A stretch of 50,683 nt of DNA, from positions 1 to 50,683 of the forward strand of contig NZ_JABVEB010000034.1 of the NCBI RefSeq assembly GCF_014323665.1, written 5' to 3'. The notes below the pieces were generated by a model. That model was not told where the DNA came from and made no database searches. It saw only the letters and a list, made by a program, of their open reading frames with translations. Made by a program: the position numbers and the translations under genes. Positions 18,012-27,234 of the stretch are shown piece by piece. The number at the start of each line of letters is the position of its first letter. Position 1 is the stretch's first letter. This stretch comes from Actinomadura sp. HBU206391. GTDB taxonomy: Bacteria > Actinomycetota > Actinomycetes > Streptosporangiales > Streptosporangiaceae.

Positions 18012-20510
18012 TCACTCGGGGTCGGGGGCGCCTTCCGCCACGATCTGCCTGACCGGGCCGATGGGGCCGCCGACGGCGGAGACGCGGTAACCCGCCCGCT
18101 CGCCGGAGCCGTCCCGCCGGCCCAGCTCAGTGGGCAGCTTCACCGGCTTGCCCGTGTTCGAGGTCGCGCGGACCGGTGTCGGGCCAGCCCAGGCCAGCAG
18201 TAGCGTGTCCTCGCCCTTCAGGAAGCGGTGCGATCGTACGCCGCCGGTGGCGCGGCCCTTCGACGGGAATTCGGCGTAGTCGCTGACCTTGACGGCGCCG
18301 GGCTGGATGCCGGGCAGGGCCGCGGACGAGCCCGCGATCGTGACGACCACGGACTCGCGGGACGGGTCGACGGCTCCGAACCACACCACGCGGGCGTCGG
18401 TCCCCAGCCGGATGCCGGCCATCCCGCCGGCCGGGCGGCCCTGCGGGCGGACGGTGTCGGCGCCGAAGCGCAGCATCTGCGCGTCGCTCGTGATGAACAC
18501 CAGATCGAGTTCCTCGGAGTCGAGCTGCACGGCGCCGATGACCTTGTCGCCGTCCTTGAGGCCGATCACCTCGAACTCGTCCCGGTTGGCGGGGTAGTCG
18601 GGCACGACCCGCTTCACCACTCCCTGCTCGGTGCCGAGCACCAGCCCCGGCCCCTCGGTGTCGAACGTGCCGAGGCCGATCACGGTCTCGCCGGCTTCGA
18701 GCGTGATGAACTCGCTGATCGGCGCACCGCCCGCCAGCGACGGAGGGGTGGCCGCCGGTGGCAGCGCGGGTAGGTCCAGTACGTCGATCCGCAGCATGCG
18801 GCCGGCGGTGGTCACCGCGCCGACCTCCCCGCGCACGGTGGCGCGGACCACCGACACGAGCGTGTCGTGCGGCGCTCTCGGGCCGTCCGCCGGGAGCGGG
18901 TCGACCCCGCCCGTACGCGCGAGCAGGCCGGTCGAGGAGAACAGGACCAGGCACGGGTCGTCGCCGACCTCCAGCGGCACGGCCGCGGTCGTGGTCTGGC
19001 CGGAGGACTCCAGCAGCACCGTGCGGCGCGCGTTGGCGAATTCCTTGGCGACCTTCCCGAGTTCGTCCGACACGACTTTGCGGAGCTTGGTCTCGGACTC
19101 CAGGATCGCGGTCAGCTCGGCGATCTCGCGGCTGAGCGTCTCCTTCTCCTTGTCGAGCTCCAGCCGGTCGTAGCGGGTGAGTCGGCGCAGCGGGGTGTCC
19201 AGGATGTACTGCGCCTGGATCTCCGACAGCTCGAAGATCTGCATCAGCCGCTGCTTGGCCTGGGCCGAGTCATCGCTTTCGCGGATGACCTGGATGACCT
19301 CGTCGATGTTGAGCAGCGCGATCAGCAGACCGTCGACGAGGTGCAGCCGCTCCTCGCGCTTGCGCCGCCGGAACTGGCTCCGGCGTCGTACGACGTCGAT
19401 GCGGTGATCGACGTAGACCTGCAGCAGGTCGCGCAGGCCGAGCGTGCGCGGCTGGCCGTCGACCAGCGCCACGTTGTTGATGCCGAAGGTCTCCTCCATC
19501 GGCGTCAGCCGGTAGAGCTCCTCCAAGACCGCCTCGGGGTGGAAGCCGTTCTTGATCTCGATGACCAGCTGGAGCCCGGTGGACCGGTCGGTGAGGTCCT
19601 TGAGGTCGGCGATCCCGGTCAGCTTCTTGGCGTTGACCATGTCCTTGATCTTGGCGACCACGCGCTCGGGCCCGACGCCGTACGGCAGCTCGGTGACGAC
19701 GATGCCCTTGCGGCGGGCGGTGACGTTCTCGATGCGCACGGTCGCACGGGTGCGGAAGGTGCCGCGGCCGGACTCATAGGCGTCGCGGATGCCCTCGAGC
19801 CCGACGATCCGGCCGCCGGTGGGCAGGTCGGGGCCGGGGACGAACCGCATCAGGTCGTCGAGCGAGGCGTCCGGGTGGGCGATCAGGTGGCGGGCGGCGG
19901 CGATCACCTCGCCGAGGTTGTGCGGGGCCATGTTGGTGGCCATGCCGACCGCGATGCCCGACGCGCCGTTGACCAGCAGGTTCGGGAACGCCGAGGGCAG
20001 GACCTCCGGTTCGTTCTCCTGCCCGTCGTAGTTGGGCCGGAAGTCGACGGTGTCCTCGTCGATGGAGGTCACCATGAGCATGGCCTCGCGGGACAACCGG
20101 GCCTCGGTGTAACGCATCGCCGCGGGGGAGTCGTCGCCGCCGAGCGATCCGAAGTTCCCGTGCCCGTCGACCAGCGGCATCCGCATCGACCAGGGCTGCG
20201 CCAGCCGCACCATGGCGTCGTAGATCGCGCTGTCGCCGTGCGGGTGCAGCTTGCCCATCACCTCGCCCACGACGCGGGCGCACTTGACGTGCCCCCGGTC
20301 GGGCCGCAGGCCCATGTCGTTCATCGAGTAGAGGATGCGGCGCTGTACGGGCTTGAGCCCGTCGCGCGCGTCGGGGAGCGCCCGCTGGTAGATCACCGAG
20401 TAGGCGTACTCGAGGAAACTCCCGCGCATCTCCTCGGAGACATCGACGTCGACGATGTTCTCTTCGAAGTCCGGCGGGGGCGGAGGGGTCTGCGTACCAC
20501 GTCGTGCCAT
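18012..20510 (-). CDS. parC: DNA topoisomerase IV subunit A (ParC)
   Basis: 832 aa. The breakage-reunion domain fills residues 25-510. The quinolone-determining segment reads [20 protein letters not shown], with Ser94 and Asp98 at the two positions usually mutated in resistant strains (so wild type). The catalytic tyrosine is Tyr134 in [11 protein letters not shown]. Further landmarks are [16 protein letters not shown] (~158), [16 protein letters not shown] and a coiled-coil region near 420-490. From ~515 a beta-pinwheel C-terminal domain follows, with repeated blades such as [13 protein letters not shown] and [15 protein letters not shown] see no GyrA box (QRRGGKG), favouring topoisomerase IV. 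It partners with ParE at 10.3-12.4 kb; unlike many bacteria, the two genes are 5.6 kb apart and on opposite strands. Confidence 0.93.
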   Translation of the reverse strand: MARRGTQTPPPPPDFEENIVDVDVSEEMRGSFLEYAYSVIYQRALPDARDGLKPVQRRILYSMNDMGLRPDRGHVKCARVVGEVMGKLHPHGDSAIYDAMVRLAQPWSMRMPLVDGHGNFGSLGGDDSPAAMRYTEARLSREAMLMVTSIDEDTVDFRPNYDGQENEPEVLPSAFPNLLVNGASGIAVGMATNMAPHNLGEVIAAARHLIAHPDASLDDLMRFVPGPDLPTGGRIVGLEGIRDAYESGRGTFRTRATVRIENVTARRKGIVVTELPYGVGPERVVAKIKDMVNAKKLTGIADLKDLTDRSTGLQLVIEIKNGFHPEAVLEELYRLTPMEETFGINNVALVDGQPRTLGLRDLLQVYVDHRIDVVRRRSQFRRRKREERLHLVDGLLIALLNIDEVIQVIRESDDSAQAKQRLMQIFELSEIQAQYILDTPLRRLTRYDRLELDKEKETLSREIAELTAILESETKLRKVVSDELGKVAKEFANARRTVLLESSGQTTTAAVPLEVGDDPCLVLFSSTGLLARTGGVDPLPADGPRAPHDTLVSVVRATVRGEVGAVTTAGRMLRIDVLDLPALPPAATPPSLAGGAPISEFITLEAGETVIGLGTFDTEGPGLVLGTEQGVVKRVVPDYPANRDEFEVIGLKDGDKVIGAVQLDSEELDLVFITSDAQMLRFGADTVRPQGRPAGGMAGIRLGTDARVVWFGAVDPSRESVVVTIAGSSAALPGIQPGAVKVSDYAEFPSKGRATGGVRSHRFLKGEDTLLLAWAGPTPVRATSNTGKPVKLPTELGRRDGSGERAGYRVSAVGGPIGPVRQIVAEGAPDPE

Positions 20511-20626
20511 GCGGCCATTCTTCCGTGTCCCGGAGACAGATACGTACGGACCGCGCCCCCGGCGTGGCTCTCATGCGTCCCAGCGATCACAATGGGCGTG
20601 CACGTCACGATGGAGGAGGCGCCCTG

Positions 20627-21793
20627 ATGAGCTCGCCCGCCGATTTCCAGAACGAGATCTACCTCAACGGGCTCGGGGACGTGCTCCCTGGGTTGCCCAC
20701 CGACCTCACCCGGCTGGAGCGGCTCGCGAGGAAGCGGCTGTCGCCGGGCGCGCACGGCTACGTGGCCGGTTCCGCGGGCGGCGGGGCGACCGCGCGGGCG
20801 AACCGGGCGGCGTTCGACCGGTGGCGGATCGTGCCTCGCATGCTGCGCGACGTGGCCGTACGCGATGTCGCCGTGGAGGTGCTCGGCGCGTCGCTGCCGG
20901 CTCCGGTGCTGCTCGGCCCCGTGGGCGTGCTCTCGATCGTGCATCCGGGCGGTGAGCCGGCGGTGGCGCGTGCGGCGTCCGCGCTGAGCGTGCCGATGGT
21001 GCTCAGCTCGGCCGCGTCGCACACCATCGAGGAGGTAGCGGAGGCCTCCGGCGACGGCCCGCGATGGTTCCAGTTGTACTGGCCGAAGGACCCCGAGATC
21101 GCGGCGAGCTTCCTCGGACGGGCGAAGGCGGCGGGTTACACGGCGCTGGTGGTCACGCTCGACACCTCGATCCTCGGCTGGCGTCCCCGTGATCTCGATC
21201 AGGCGTTCCTGCCGTTCCTGCGCGGCATCGGGGTGGCCAACTACTTCTCGGACCCGGCTTTCCTGAAGGGCATCGGCGGCTCGCTCGACGCCGATCGGGC
21301 CGCGGCGATCATGCACTGGGCCGCGAACTTCGGCAATCCCGCGCTCACCTGGGACGATCTCGGATTCCTGCGCGAGCACTGGGACGGCCCGATCGTGCTC
21401 AAGGGCATCCAGCACGCCGATGACGCGCGGCAGGCGGCCGATGCGGGGATGGACGGAGTGATCGTGTCCAACCACGGCGGGCGTCAGGTGGACGGGGCCG
21501 TCGCATCGCTCGACGTGCTGCCGGACGTGGTCGCAGCGGTCGGGGAGCAGATCACGGTGCTCTTCGACAGCGGCATCCGCAGCGGTTCCGACATGGTGAA
21601 GGCCCTGGCGCTCGGCGCGCGTGCGGTACTGATCGCCCGGCCCTACGTCTATGGTCTGGGGCTCGCGGGCGAGGCCGGCGTGCAGCACGTGCTGCGCTGT
21701 CTCATGGCCGAGTTCGAGCTGACGCTGGCGCTGTCGGGGGTCGTCCGGCCAGGCGACCTGACGCCGGACATCCTGCGGCGGGCCGACGCTTAG
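20627..21793 (+). CDS. FMN-dependent alpha-hydroxy-acid oxidase, lactate 2-monooxygenase-like
   Basis: 388 aa from ATG 20627 with GGAGGAGG upstream. A TIM-barrel flavoenzyme: GYVAGSAGGGATARANRAAFDRW at the start, PVLLGPVGVLSIVHPGGE (~93), WFQLYWPKD (~147), the FMN-contacting Lys259 in GPIVLKGIQHADDA, and the catalytic base His283 with Arg286 in VSNHGGRQVDGAVASLDVLP. The loop GWRPRDLDQAFLPFLRGIG is typical of actinobacterial lactate 2-monooxygenases, which turn L-lactate to acetate, CO2 and water, rather than of membrane lactate dehydrogenases. The substrate is inferred from this similarity only. Divergent from the topoisomerase gene across 116 bp. Confidence 0.88.
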   Translation: MSSPADFQNEIYLNGLGDVLPGLPTDLTRLERLARKRLSPGAHGYVAGSAGGGATARANRAAFDRWRIVPRMLRDVAVRDVAVEVLGASLPAPVLLGPVGVLSIVHPGGEPAVARAASALSVPMVLSSAASHTIEEVAEASGDGPRWFQLYWPKDPEIAASFLGRAKAAGYTALVVTLDTSILGWRPRDLDQAFLPFLRGIGVANYFSDPAFLKGIGGSLDADRAAAIMHWAANFGNPALTWDDLGFLREHWDGPIVLKGIQHADDARQAADAGMDGVIVSNHGGRQVDGAVASLDVLPDVVAAVGEQITVLFDSGIRSGSDMVKALALGARAVLIARPYVYGLGLAGEAGVQHVLRCLMAEFELTLALSGVVRPGDLTPDILRRADA

Positions 21794-21817
21794 CCCCGCG
21801 GCCGTACGGGTGCGCGG

Positions 21818-22357
21818 TCAGCTCGCTTCCTTGCGTTCCTGGGCGACCAGGGTGCCGATGATCCGATCGGCGACGCCGCGCGAAGCGTAGATATCGAGCG
21901 TGAGCCGCTTCTCGCACTTCGGCAGCCACACCTGCACCATCGTCTGATCGCCTCGGACCCCACCCGTCAGGTCGTAGCGCCAGCCGCCGGCGGCGCCCTT
22001 GACGGTGAGGGGGACGGCCTTGTCGAGCCGGATGCCGCGTTCGGTCATGGTGGCCGGCAGGGGCTCGGGGCGATCTCGCGCCGGGCAGTGAAGGATCGTG
22101 TAGACGCCGCCCGACAGAGTGATGCCCGCCGGGTCGGTCCAGGTGGTCGAGGGCCCGTCCGAGTGTTCCTCCCGCCATTCGGCCGGCACGCCGAAGCCGA
22201 AGTAACTCCATGCCACGGGCTTCATGCCCGGCGGCGCGGAGATGGCGGGGTAGGGGATGTCGTCCCGTACGAAGTCCCGGTACTTCTCGGTCAGGGTCAC
22301 GGCCCAGCCCACGAGGACGACGGTGACCGCGAGGCCGATGATCAGCGGACGCCGCAT
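21818..22357 (-). CDS. Membrane-anchored extracytoplasmic protein of unknown function
   Basis: 179 aa. Residues 3-22 (RRPLIIGLAVTVVLVGWAV) form a single N-terminal membrane segment with positive residues first, so the rest should lie outside the membrane. Two cysteines, in YTILHC (~91) and LPKCEKRL (~148), could form a disulfide. The body is beta-strand-like (WSYFGFGVPAEW, ITLSGGVYTIL, GWRYDLTGG, TMVQVWLP). I do not recognise a family. It is divergent from the amidase gene and followed by the convergent end of the flavoenzyme gene. Confidence 0.7.
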   Translation of the reverse strand: MRRPLIIGLAVTVVLVGWAVTLTEKYRDFVRDDIPYPAISAPPGMKPVAWSYFGFGVPAEWREEHSDGPSTTWTDPAGITLSGGVYTILHCPARDRPEPLPATMTERGIRLDKAVPLTVKGAAGGWRYDLTGGVRGDQTMVQVWLPKCEKRLTLDIYASRGVADRIIGTLVAQERKEAS

Positions 22358-22396
22358 GCGCCCATGGTAGGCCCCGCCCCTCGGCGTGATCGGGGG

Positions 22397-22471
22397 CGAT
22401 CACGGCGATACAGACGATCACGGCGATACAGGCGAGACCGAACCGCAACGGAACAGAAACAAAAGATCTTT
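22397..22471. promoter_or_regulatory. 18-bp direct tandem repeat and AAAGATCTTT palindrome upstream of the amidase gene
   Basis: CGATCACGGCGATACAGA (22397-22414) is repeated as CGATCACGGCGATACAGG (22415-22432). AAAGATCTTT at 22462-22471 is a perfect 10-bp palindrome 35 bases before the amidase ATG. Both lie in the 148-bp divergent region and are candidate regulator sites. Confidence 0.45.
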
Positions 22472-22505
22472 ACCGTCGAGGGCAGGCCGTTGGGAAAGGA
22501 TCTTC

Positions 22506-24137
22506 ATGGGCAACGCTCCGTCGGCACGCAGGCTCCGCCGTGTGATCGCCCTCGTCACGGCGGCGGGCCTGTCCGGAACCCTCGTGACCCCTCCCGCGGC
22601 CGACGCGTCGCCGCACCGGCCCTCCGCGCCGCCGCAGGTCGCCGGACTTGGCCTGGACGAGCTCCGCGTGCTGCTGAAGCACCGCAGGCTCACGTCGGTG
22701 CAGCTGGTACGGGAGTACCTGCGGCGGATCGAGGCCTATGACCACGCCTACGGCGACCAGCCGGGCCTGAGCGCCGTCATCGCGGTGAACCAGCGGGCGC
22801 AGGCCGAGGCGGCACGGCTCGACGCCGAGCGCAGGGCGGGCCGGATCCGCGGCCCTCTGCACGGCATTCCCATCGTGGTGAAGGACAACTTCGACACCGC
22901 CGACATGCCGACGACGAGCGGATCGGTGGCGTTGCGCGACCTGAGGCCGCGTGACGACGCGGAGCAGGTACGGCGGCTGCGTGCGGCCGGGGCAATCGTC
23001 CTCGCCAAGACCAACATGCACGAGTTCGCGATGAACATCTACACGATCAGCTCGCTCGGCGGCCAGACGCGCAATCCGTACGACCAGACCCGGCATCCGG
23101 GCGGATCGAGCGGGGGCACGGGCGCCGCCGTCGGGGCCGGCTTCGCGCCCGCGGGCATGGGCACCGACACCTGCGGCTCCATCCGGATCCCGGCCGCGCA
23201 CAACAACCTCGTGGGGCTCCGGCCGACGCTCGGCCTGTCCAGCCGCGACGGCGTCGCACCGCTGGCCGGCACCCAGGACACGGCCGGGCCGCTGGCCACG
23301 TCCGTGCGCGACGTCGCGCTGATCCTCGACGCGACCGTGGGCCATGACCCGAAGGACCCGGTGACCAGGGAGTCCATCGGCAGGATTCCGCGCAGTTACC
23401 TCCCGGCACTGCGCGGGAACGCTCTGCGCGGCAAGCGCATCGGGATCTTCACGGACTACTTCGGCGCCTCGGCGGAGGAGCAGCCCACGACCGACCTCGT
23501 ACGCGCCGCCGCCGATGACATGGTGCGCCAGGGAGCGCGGACGGTGGAGCTCGGCCCTCAGCCGGAGCTGCTCGCCGCCGCGGCGGGGGCCAACCGGGTC
23601 CGCGACGAGTTCGAGCGCGACCTGAACGCCTACCTGGCCGCCGCGCGAGGCCGCCCGAGCGAGCTGGCCGGCCTGGAACCGCCGTACGACGAGATCACGC
23701 TGGCCGACATCGCCACCTCGGGCCAGGTGACCCCGACCGTGCTGTCGACGCTGAAGGCATGGGTCGGCAGCCCGGCGCTGCCGAACGACGCCTACGACGA
23801 GAAGCTGCGGCAGCGGGGGATCCTCCAGGACGGGCTGAAGGCGCTGATGCGCGACCACGACCTGGACGCGCTCCTGTATCCGTCCATCACCCGGCCGGCG
23901 ACCACCGTCGGCACCACGCAGCCCTATGCGAACTGCCGGCTCGCGGGCTACAGCGGGTTCCCGGCGTTGAGCGTCCCGGCGGGCTTCACCGCGGACGGTC
24001 TGCCGGTCGGGGTGGAGTTGCTGGGCCTGCCGTACAGCGAGCCCGGTCTGCTCGGAATGGGCCACGCGTACGAACAGGCCACCGGGCACCGCAGGCTTCC
24101 CGCCGGTACCCCGCCGCTGCCCGCCGAGACGCGGTGA
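22506..24137 (+). CDS. Secreted amidase-signature family hydrolase
   Basis: 543 aa from ATG 22506 (AAAGGA upstream). Residues 1-35 form a Sec signal peptide: RRLRR, a hydrophobic run VIALVTAAGLSGTLV and a cleavage-like ADAS. The amidase-signature domain follows with the full Ser-cisSer-Lys triad: Lys126 (IPIVVKDNFD), the cis-Ser in HPGGSSGGTGAAV (201-202) and the nucleophile Ser225 in GMGTDTCGSIRIPA. The C-terminal LAGYSGFPALSVPAGFTADGLPVGVELLG closes the fold. Length and motifs fit extracellular amidases. It is not GatA, which is cytosolic and lies with GatB/GatC. The substrate (amide, peptide amide or nitrile-derived amide) cannot be assigned. Confidence 0.92.
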   Translation: MGNAPSARRLRRVIALVTAAGLSGTLVTPPAADASPHRPSAPPQVAGLGLDELRVLLKHRRLTSVQLVREYLRRIEAYDHAYGDQPGLSAVIAVNQRAQAEAARLDAERRAGRIRGPLHGIPIVVKDNFDTADMPTTSGSVALRDLRPRDDAEQVRRLRAAGAIVLAKTNMHEFAMNIYTISSLGGQTRNPYDQTRHPGGSSGGTGAAVGAGFAPAGMGTDTCGSIRIPAAHNNLVGLRPTLGLSSRDGVAPLAGTQDTAGPLATSVRDVALILDATVGHDPKDPVTRESIGRIPRSYLPALRGNALRGKRIGIFTDYFGASAEEQPTTDLVRAAADDMVRQGARTVELGPQPELLAAAAGANRVRDEFERDLNAYLAAARGRPSELAGLEPPYDEITLADIATSGQVTPTVLSTLKAWVGSPALPNDAYDEKLRQRGILQDGLKALMRDHDLDALLYPSITRPATTVGTTQPYANCRLAGYSGFPALSVPAGFTADGLPVGVELLGLPYSEPGLLGMGHAYEQATGHRRLPAGTPPLPAETR

Positions 24138-24196
24138 CCCGCGCCAAGGGCGCCGGACCAGGTGAGGGACGTGACGGGGATGACCCGCCGGAGATT

Positions 24197-24227
24197 TTGG
24201 GACAGTAGCCGCACTCTGCTTTACTAA
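24197..24227 (+). promoter_or_regulatory. Promoter of the leader peptide-metNIQ transcript
   Basis: TTGGGA (24197-24202) serves as -35 and TACTAA (24222-24227, within TTTACTAAT) as -10, 18-19 bases apart. Transcription would start at about 24232-24234, on or beside the ATG of the leader peptide, so that ORF would be read from a leaderless mRNA. No Shine-Dalgarno precedes that ATG, which agrees. Confidence 0.6.
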
Positions 24228-24231
24228 TGGC

Positions 24232-24312
24232 ATGACCGCCGCTCCGCGCTGCTCCATGCGCCGCCCGCAGACCATGCGGGCGATGCGGTGTTGTCGAATG
24301 TGTGCCTTCTGA
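24232..24312 (+). CDS. Cys/Met-rich regulatory leader peptide (26 aa)
   Basis: A 26-codon frame from ATG 24232 to TGA 24310-24312, ending in MRAMRCCRMCAF. It holds five Met and four Cys, among them adjacent Cys codons (TGT-TGT) and another TGT near the end. It begins at the predicted transcription start and lies about 220 bases before metN. Short ORFs with Cys clusters are known in Mycobacterium and Streptomyces upstream of sulfur-assimilation genes, where ribosome stalling at Cys codons lifts repression of the downstream operon. I infer the same sensing here, extended to Met by the Met codons. The peptide itself probably has no other function. Confidence 0.75.
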   Translation: MTAAPRCSMRRPQTMRAMRCCRMCAF

Positions 24313-24533
24313 GGGCCCCTGCTCGTCAAGCCTCACGCCCCGAAGTGAGCGAACCGCGACCCCGTGAGCACATGTTCTTCGTTCTTCATCTGCTGAGCCA
24401 CACGCCCTTCCCGCCAGGGAACTGCTGAACCGGTCTCTCTTGAACCGCGGCTCTGCCGCCTCTTTGACCTGACCGTCTTTCCGTTCGTCTGCCGCCGGCC
24501 TGTGCCGGCTGACGCCTGCTTGGGACAATCCCT
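24313..24533 (+). promoter_or_regulatory. Attenuator/leader RNA of the metNIQ operon
   Basis: CTCAC (24332-24336) can pair with either of two GTGAG sites (24345-24349 or 24364-24368), giving mutually exclusive stems just after the leader peptide stop. GCGGC-TCT-GCCGC (24448-24460), followed by CTCTTT, is a small terminator-like hairpin. GCCGGC-CTGT-GCCGGC (24494-24509) is a stable stem about 25 bases before the metN GTG. I found no SAM-I, SAM-II or SAM-IV riboswitch core. Together with the leader peptide, this supports ribosome-mediated control. No other gene is seen in this stretch. Confidence 0.55.
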
Positions 24534-25520
24534 GTGATTCAGATCGAAAAACTCAGGAAGACCTATCGCTCGCAAGGGCGCGTGGTGACCGCCGTCGACG
24601 GCGTCGACCTCCACGTGCGCGAGGGCGAGGTCTTCGGCGTGCTCGGCCGCAGTGGCGCGGGCAAGAGCACGCTGCTGCGCTGCGTCAACCTCCTGGAACG
24701 CCCCGACGAGGGCCGCGTGGCCGTGGCGGGGCGGGAGCTGCCCGCCCTATCGGGCGGCGAGCTCCGGCGGGCGAGACAGGGCATCGGCATGATCCACCAG
24801 CACTTCGGCCTGCTCGGCTCCCGTACGGTCGCCGGCAACGTGGCCTTCCCGCTCGAGGTCATGGGGGTTCCCCGTGCCGAGCGCGCCCGGCGCGTCGCCG
24901 AGCTGCTGGACCTGGTCGGCCTGACCGATCATGCCAAGGCCCACCCGGCGCAGATATCCGGCGGGCAGAAGCAGCGTGTCGGCATCGCGCGGGCCCTTGC
25001 CGGCGAGCCCAAGGTGCTGCTGTCCGACGAGGCGACCTCGGCCCTCGACCCGGAGACCACCGACTCGATCCTGGAGCTGCTGCGGCGGCTGAACCGCGAC
25101 CTCGGTCTCACCATCCTGCTCATCACCCACGAGATGAACGTCGTGAAGCGGATCTGCGACTCGGCCGCGCTGATGCGGGAGGGACGGTTCACCGAGTCGG
25201 GTCCGCTACGGGAACTGCTCGCCCGGCCCGGGTCCGAGCTGGCCCGCGGCCTGTTCCCGCTGCCACCCGCGCCCCGGCGCGCCGGCGCCACCGTGATCGA
25301 CGTGACGTTCGTCGGGGACGCCACCGCCCGGCCGGTCATCTCGACCCTGGCCAGGGAGCACGCCGTCGACGTCAACATCCTCGCCGGGGCCGTCGAGACG
25401 GTCGGCGGGGCGCCGGTCGGCCGCCTGCGCATCGAGCTGGCGGGCGGCCCGGAGGACAACGCCCCGCACCTGGCGTTCCTGCGCAAGGCCGGCCTGACGG
25501 TCGAGGAGGCGGCGAAATGA
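24534..25520 (+). CDS. metN: Methionine ABC importer ATP-binding protein MetN
   Basis: 328 aa, GTG start with no clear Shine-Dalgarno. The ABC ATPase has Walker A in LGRSGAGKSTLL (~37), the Q-loop in MIHQHFGLL (~84), signature ISGGQKQR (~139), Walker B VLLSDEATSALD (~159) and the switch His in LLITHEMNVV (~195). A C-terminal NIL domain (about 245-325, VIDVTFVGDATARPVISTL) is the regulatory methionine-binding domain that makes high internal methionine shut the transporter. This domain separates MetN from other amino acid ABC ATPases. It forms an operon with metI (4-bp overlap) and metQ. Expression is probably controlled by the Cys/Met leader peptide upstream. Confidence 0.96.
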   Translation: MIQIEKLRKTYRSQGRVVTAVDGVDLHVREGEVFGVLGRSGAGKSTLLRCVNLLERPDEGRVAVAGRELPALSGGELRRARQGIGMIHQHFGLLGSRTVAGNVAFPLEVMGVPRAERARRVAELLDLVGLTDHAKAHPAQISGGQKQRVGIARALAGEPKVLLSDEATSALDPETTDSILELLRRLNRDLGLTILLITHEMNVVKRICDSAALMREGRFTESGPLRELLARPGSELARGLFPLPPAPRRAGATVIDVTFVGDATARPVISTLAREHAVDVNILAGAVETVGGAPVGRLRIELAGGPEDNAPHLAFLRKAGLTVEEAAK

Positions 25521-26173
25521 GCTGGAGCGAGATGGCACCGCTGCTGAGGGACGCGACCGTCGACACCCTCTACATGGTCGGGGTCGCCACGCTGCTGACG
25601 GCGGTGTTCGGGCTGCTGCTCGGCGTGCTGCTGGTGCTCACCGACCGGGGCGGCCTGCTGGCGGCGCCGCTGGTCAACCGGGTGCTGGGCGCGATCGTCA
25701 ACGTCGGCAGGTCCCTTCCGTTCATCATCCTGCTGATCGCGCTGATGCCCTTCACCCGGTTGGTCGTCGGCACCACCATCGAGAGCACGGCCGCCATCGT
25801 GCCCCTCACCGTGGGCGCGATCCCGTTCTACGCCCGGCTCGTCGAGACCGCGCTCCGCGAGGTCGACCGCGACGTGGTCGCGGCGGCCAAGGCCATGGGC
25901 GCCTCGGTCCGCGAGATCGTCGTGAAGGTCCTGCTCCGCGAGGCCCGGCCCGGCCTCGTGGCCGGCCTGACGGTCACGGTGATCGCGCTCATCGGCTACT
26001 CCGCCATGGCCGGCACCGTCGGCGGCGGAGGGCTCGGCGACGTGGCGGTCCGCTACGGCTACGAGCGGTTCGAGACCGAGGTCATGGTCGCCACCGTCGT
26101 GCTGCTCATCGTCCTCGTGCAGGTCGTCCAGATGATCGGCGACCTCGCCGCCAGGCGGCTGTCCCGCAGATAG
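25517..26173 (+). CDS. metI: Methionine ABC importer permease MetI
   Basis: 218 aa with five membrane helices (about 18-42, 57-78, 85-105, 143-165 and 183-206). The EAA loop that contacts MetN is present as AAKAMGASVREIVVKVLLREARPGL (~120-145). The N-terminal MSWSEMAPLLRDATVDTLYMVG and the GYSAMAGTVGGGGLGDVAVRYGYERF block are characteristic of MetI. ATGA overlap with metN and GAGGAGG upstream ensure coupled translation. As in E. coli MetNI, the functional unit should be two MetN and two MetI. Confidence 0.96.
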   Translation: MSWSEMAPLLRDATVDTLYMVGVATLLTAVFGLLLGVLLVLTDRGGLLAAPLVNRVLGAIVNVGRSLPFIILLIALMPFTRLVVGTTIESTAAIVPLTVGAIPFYARLVETALREVDRDVVAAAKAMGASVREIVVKVLLREARPGLVAGLTVTVIALIGYSAMAGTVGGGGLGDVAVRYGYERFETEVMVATVVLLIVLVQVVQMIGDLAARRLSRR

Positions 26174-26261
26174 GACCGCCTCGCGCGACGCGCCCGTCCA
26201 CCCATCCATCAGTGAACGACGTGCGGGAGATTCCCGTACGGAACAAAGGAAGGCACTCTTC

Positions 26262-27092
26262 GTGCTACGCAAGATCACAATCGCGCTGGCCTCCGTCGGA
26301 CTGCTCGCGGGGCTCACCGCGTGCGGCTCCTCCGACTCGGGCGTGTCCGCCAAGGCCGACGACCCGGCCGCGGCGCTCAAGGTCGCCGTCAACCCGGTGC
26401 CGCACGGCGAGATCCTGAAGTACGTCAAGGACGAACTGGCGGCGAAGGCCGGGCTGAAGCTCGAGATCGTCGAGTTCTCCGACTACGTACAGCCGAACAC
26501 GGCACTCCAGGAGGGCCAGGTCCAGGCCAACTACTTCCAGCACGTGCCGTTCATGGAGGAGTTCGAGAAGGACAAGGGCGTCAAGCTGACGTTCGTCGCG
26601 CCGGTGCACATCGAACCGCTCGGCGTCTACTCCAAGAAGGTCACGGACCTGCGGTCGGTGCGCGGCGGCGGGACGGTGGCGGTGCCGAACGACCCCGCCA
26701 ACCTGGGCCGGTCGCTCAAGCTGCTCGCCGACAACGGCCTGCTCACCCTCAAGCCGGGTGCGCCGCAGAGCGCCACCGAGCGGGACATCGCGACCAATCC
26801 GAAGGGGCTGAAGTTCAAGCCGCTGAAGCCGGCTCAGCTGCCCCGCTCGGTCGCCGACGTCGACCTCGCGGTGATCAACGGTAACTACGCCCTCGAGACC
26901 GACCTTTCGCCGGCCAAGGACTCGCTGGCGCTGGAGAAGGCCGAGGGCAACCCGTACGCCAACGGCATCGTCACGCTGCCGCAGAACGCCACCGACCCGC
27001 GGGTGAAGAAGCTGGTCGAGCTGCTGCGGTCGGCCGAGGTCAAGAAGTTCATCGAGCAGAAGTACGCGGGCTCGGTGATCCCGGCGGCCTGA
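26262..27092 (+). CDS. metQ: Methionine-binding lipoprotein MetQ (NlpA family)
   Basis: 276 aa, GTG start with AAAGGAAGG upstream, 88 bp after metI. The lipoprotein signal ends in the lipobox LAGLTAC with the lipidated Cys at 21. The mature protein is an NlpA/MetQ solute-binding fold: LKVAVNPVPHGEIL (~40), VEFSDYVQPNTALQEGQVQANYFQHVPFMEEF (~74), VAVPNDPANLGRSLKLL (~140) and VINGNYALE (~206). It should deliver L- and D-methionine to MetNI from the outer face of the membrane. Last gene of the operon; a strong hairpin follows. Confidence 0.96.
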   Translation: MLRKITIALASVGLLAGLTACGSSDSGVSAKADDPAAALKVAVNPVPHGEILKYVKDELAAKAGLKLEIVEFSDYVQPNTALQEGQVQANYFQHVPFMEEFEKDKGVKLTFVAPVHIEPLGVYSKKVTDLRSVRGGGTVAVPNDPANLGRSLKLLADNGLLTLKPGAPQSATERDIATNPKGLKFKPLKPAQLPRSVADVDLAVINGNYALETDLSPAKDSLALEKAEGNPYANGIVTLPQNATDPRVKKLVELLRSAEVKKFIEQKYAGSVIPAA

Positions 27093-27143
27093 CCCGCCGT
27101 TCGACACCGCCGTTCGACACCGGCGCTCGGCGATTCCGCCGGC

Positions 27144-27177
27144 CCGGCCCGGCCGGGCACCCGCCCGGCCGGGCCGG
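27144..27177 (+). terminator. 15-bp perfect GC hairpin after metQ
   Basis: CCGGCCCGGCCGGGC (27144-27158) and GCCCGGCCGGGCCGG (27163-27177) pair completely around ACCC, followed by CGTCTTCGT. Two tandem 13-bp copies of GCCGTTCGACACC (27096-27121) lie just before it. A very stable factor-independent terminator separating the met operon from the STM4015 operon. Confidence 0.85.
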
Positions 27178-27234
27178 CGTCTTCGTGGCGGTGCGCCGTT
27201 TCCCGCATGTTCTGTCCCCGGCCCCTGATAGGAC

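Noticed and set aside
24313..24533. SAM riboswitch upstream of metN
   Set aside because: I searched by eye for the conserved cores of SAM-I, SAM-II and SAM-IV and found only isolated short matches (such as GTCAAGCC); the leader peptide explains the region better. A covariance-model search would settle it.
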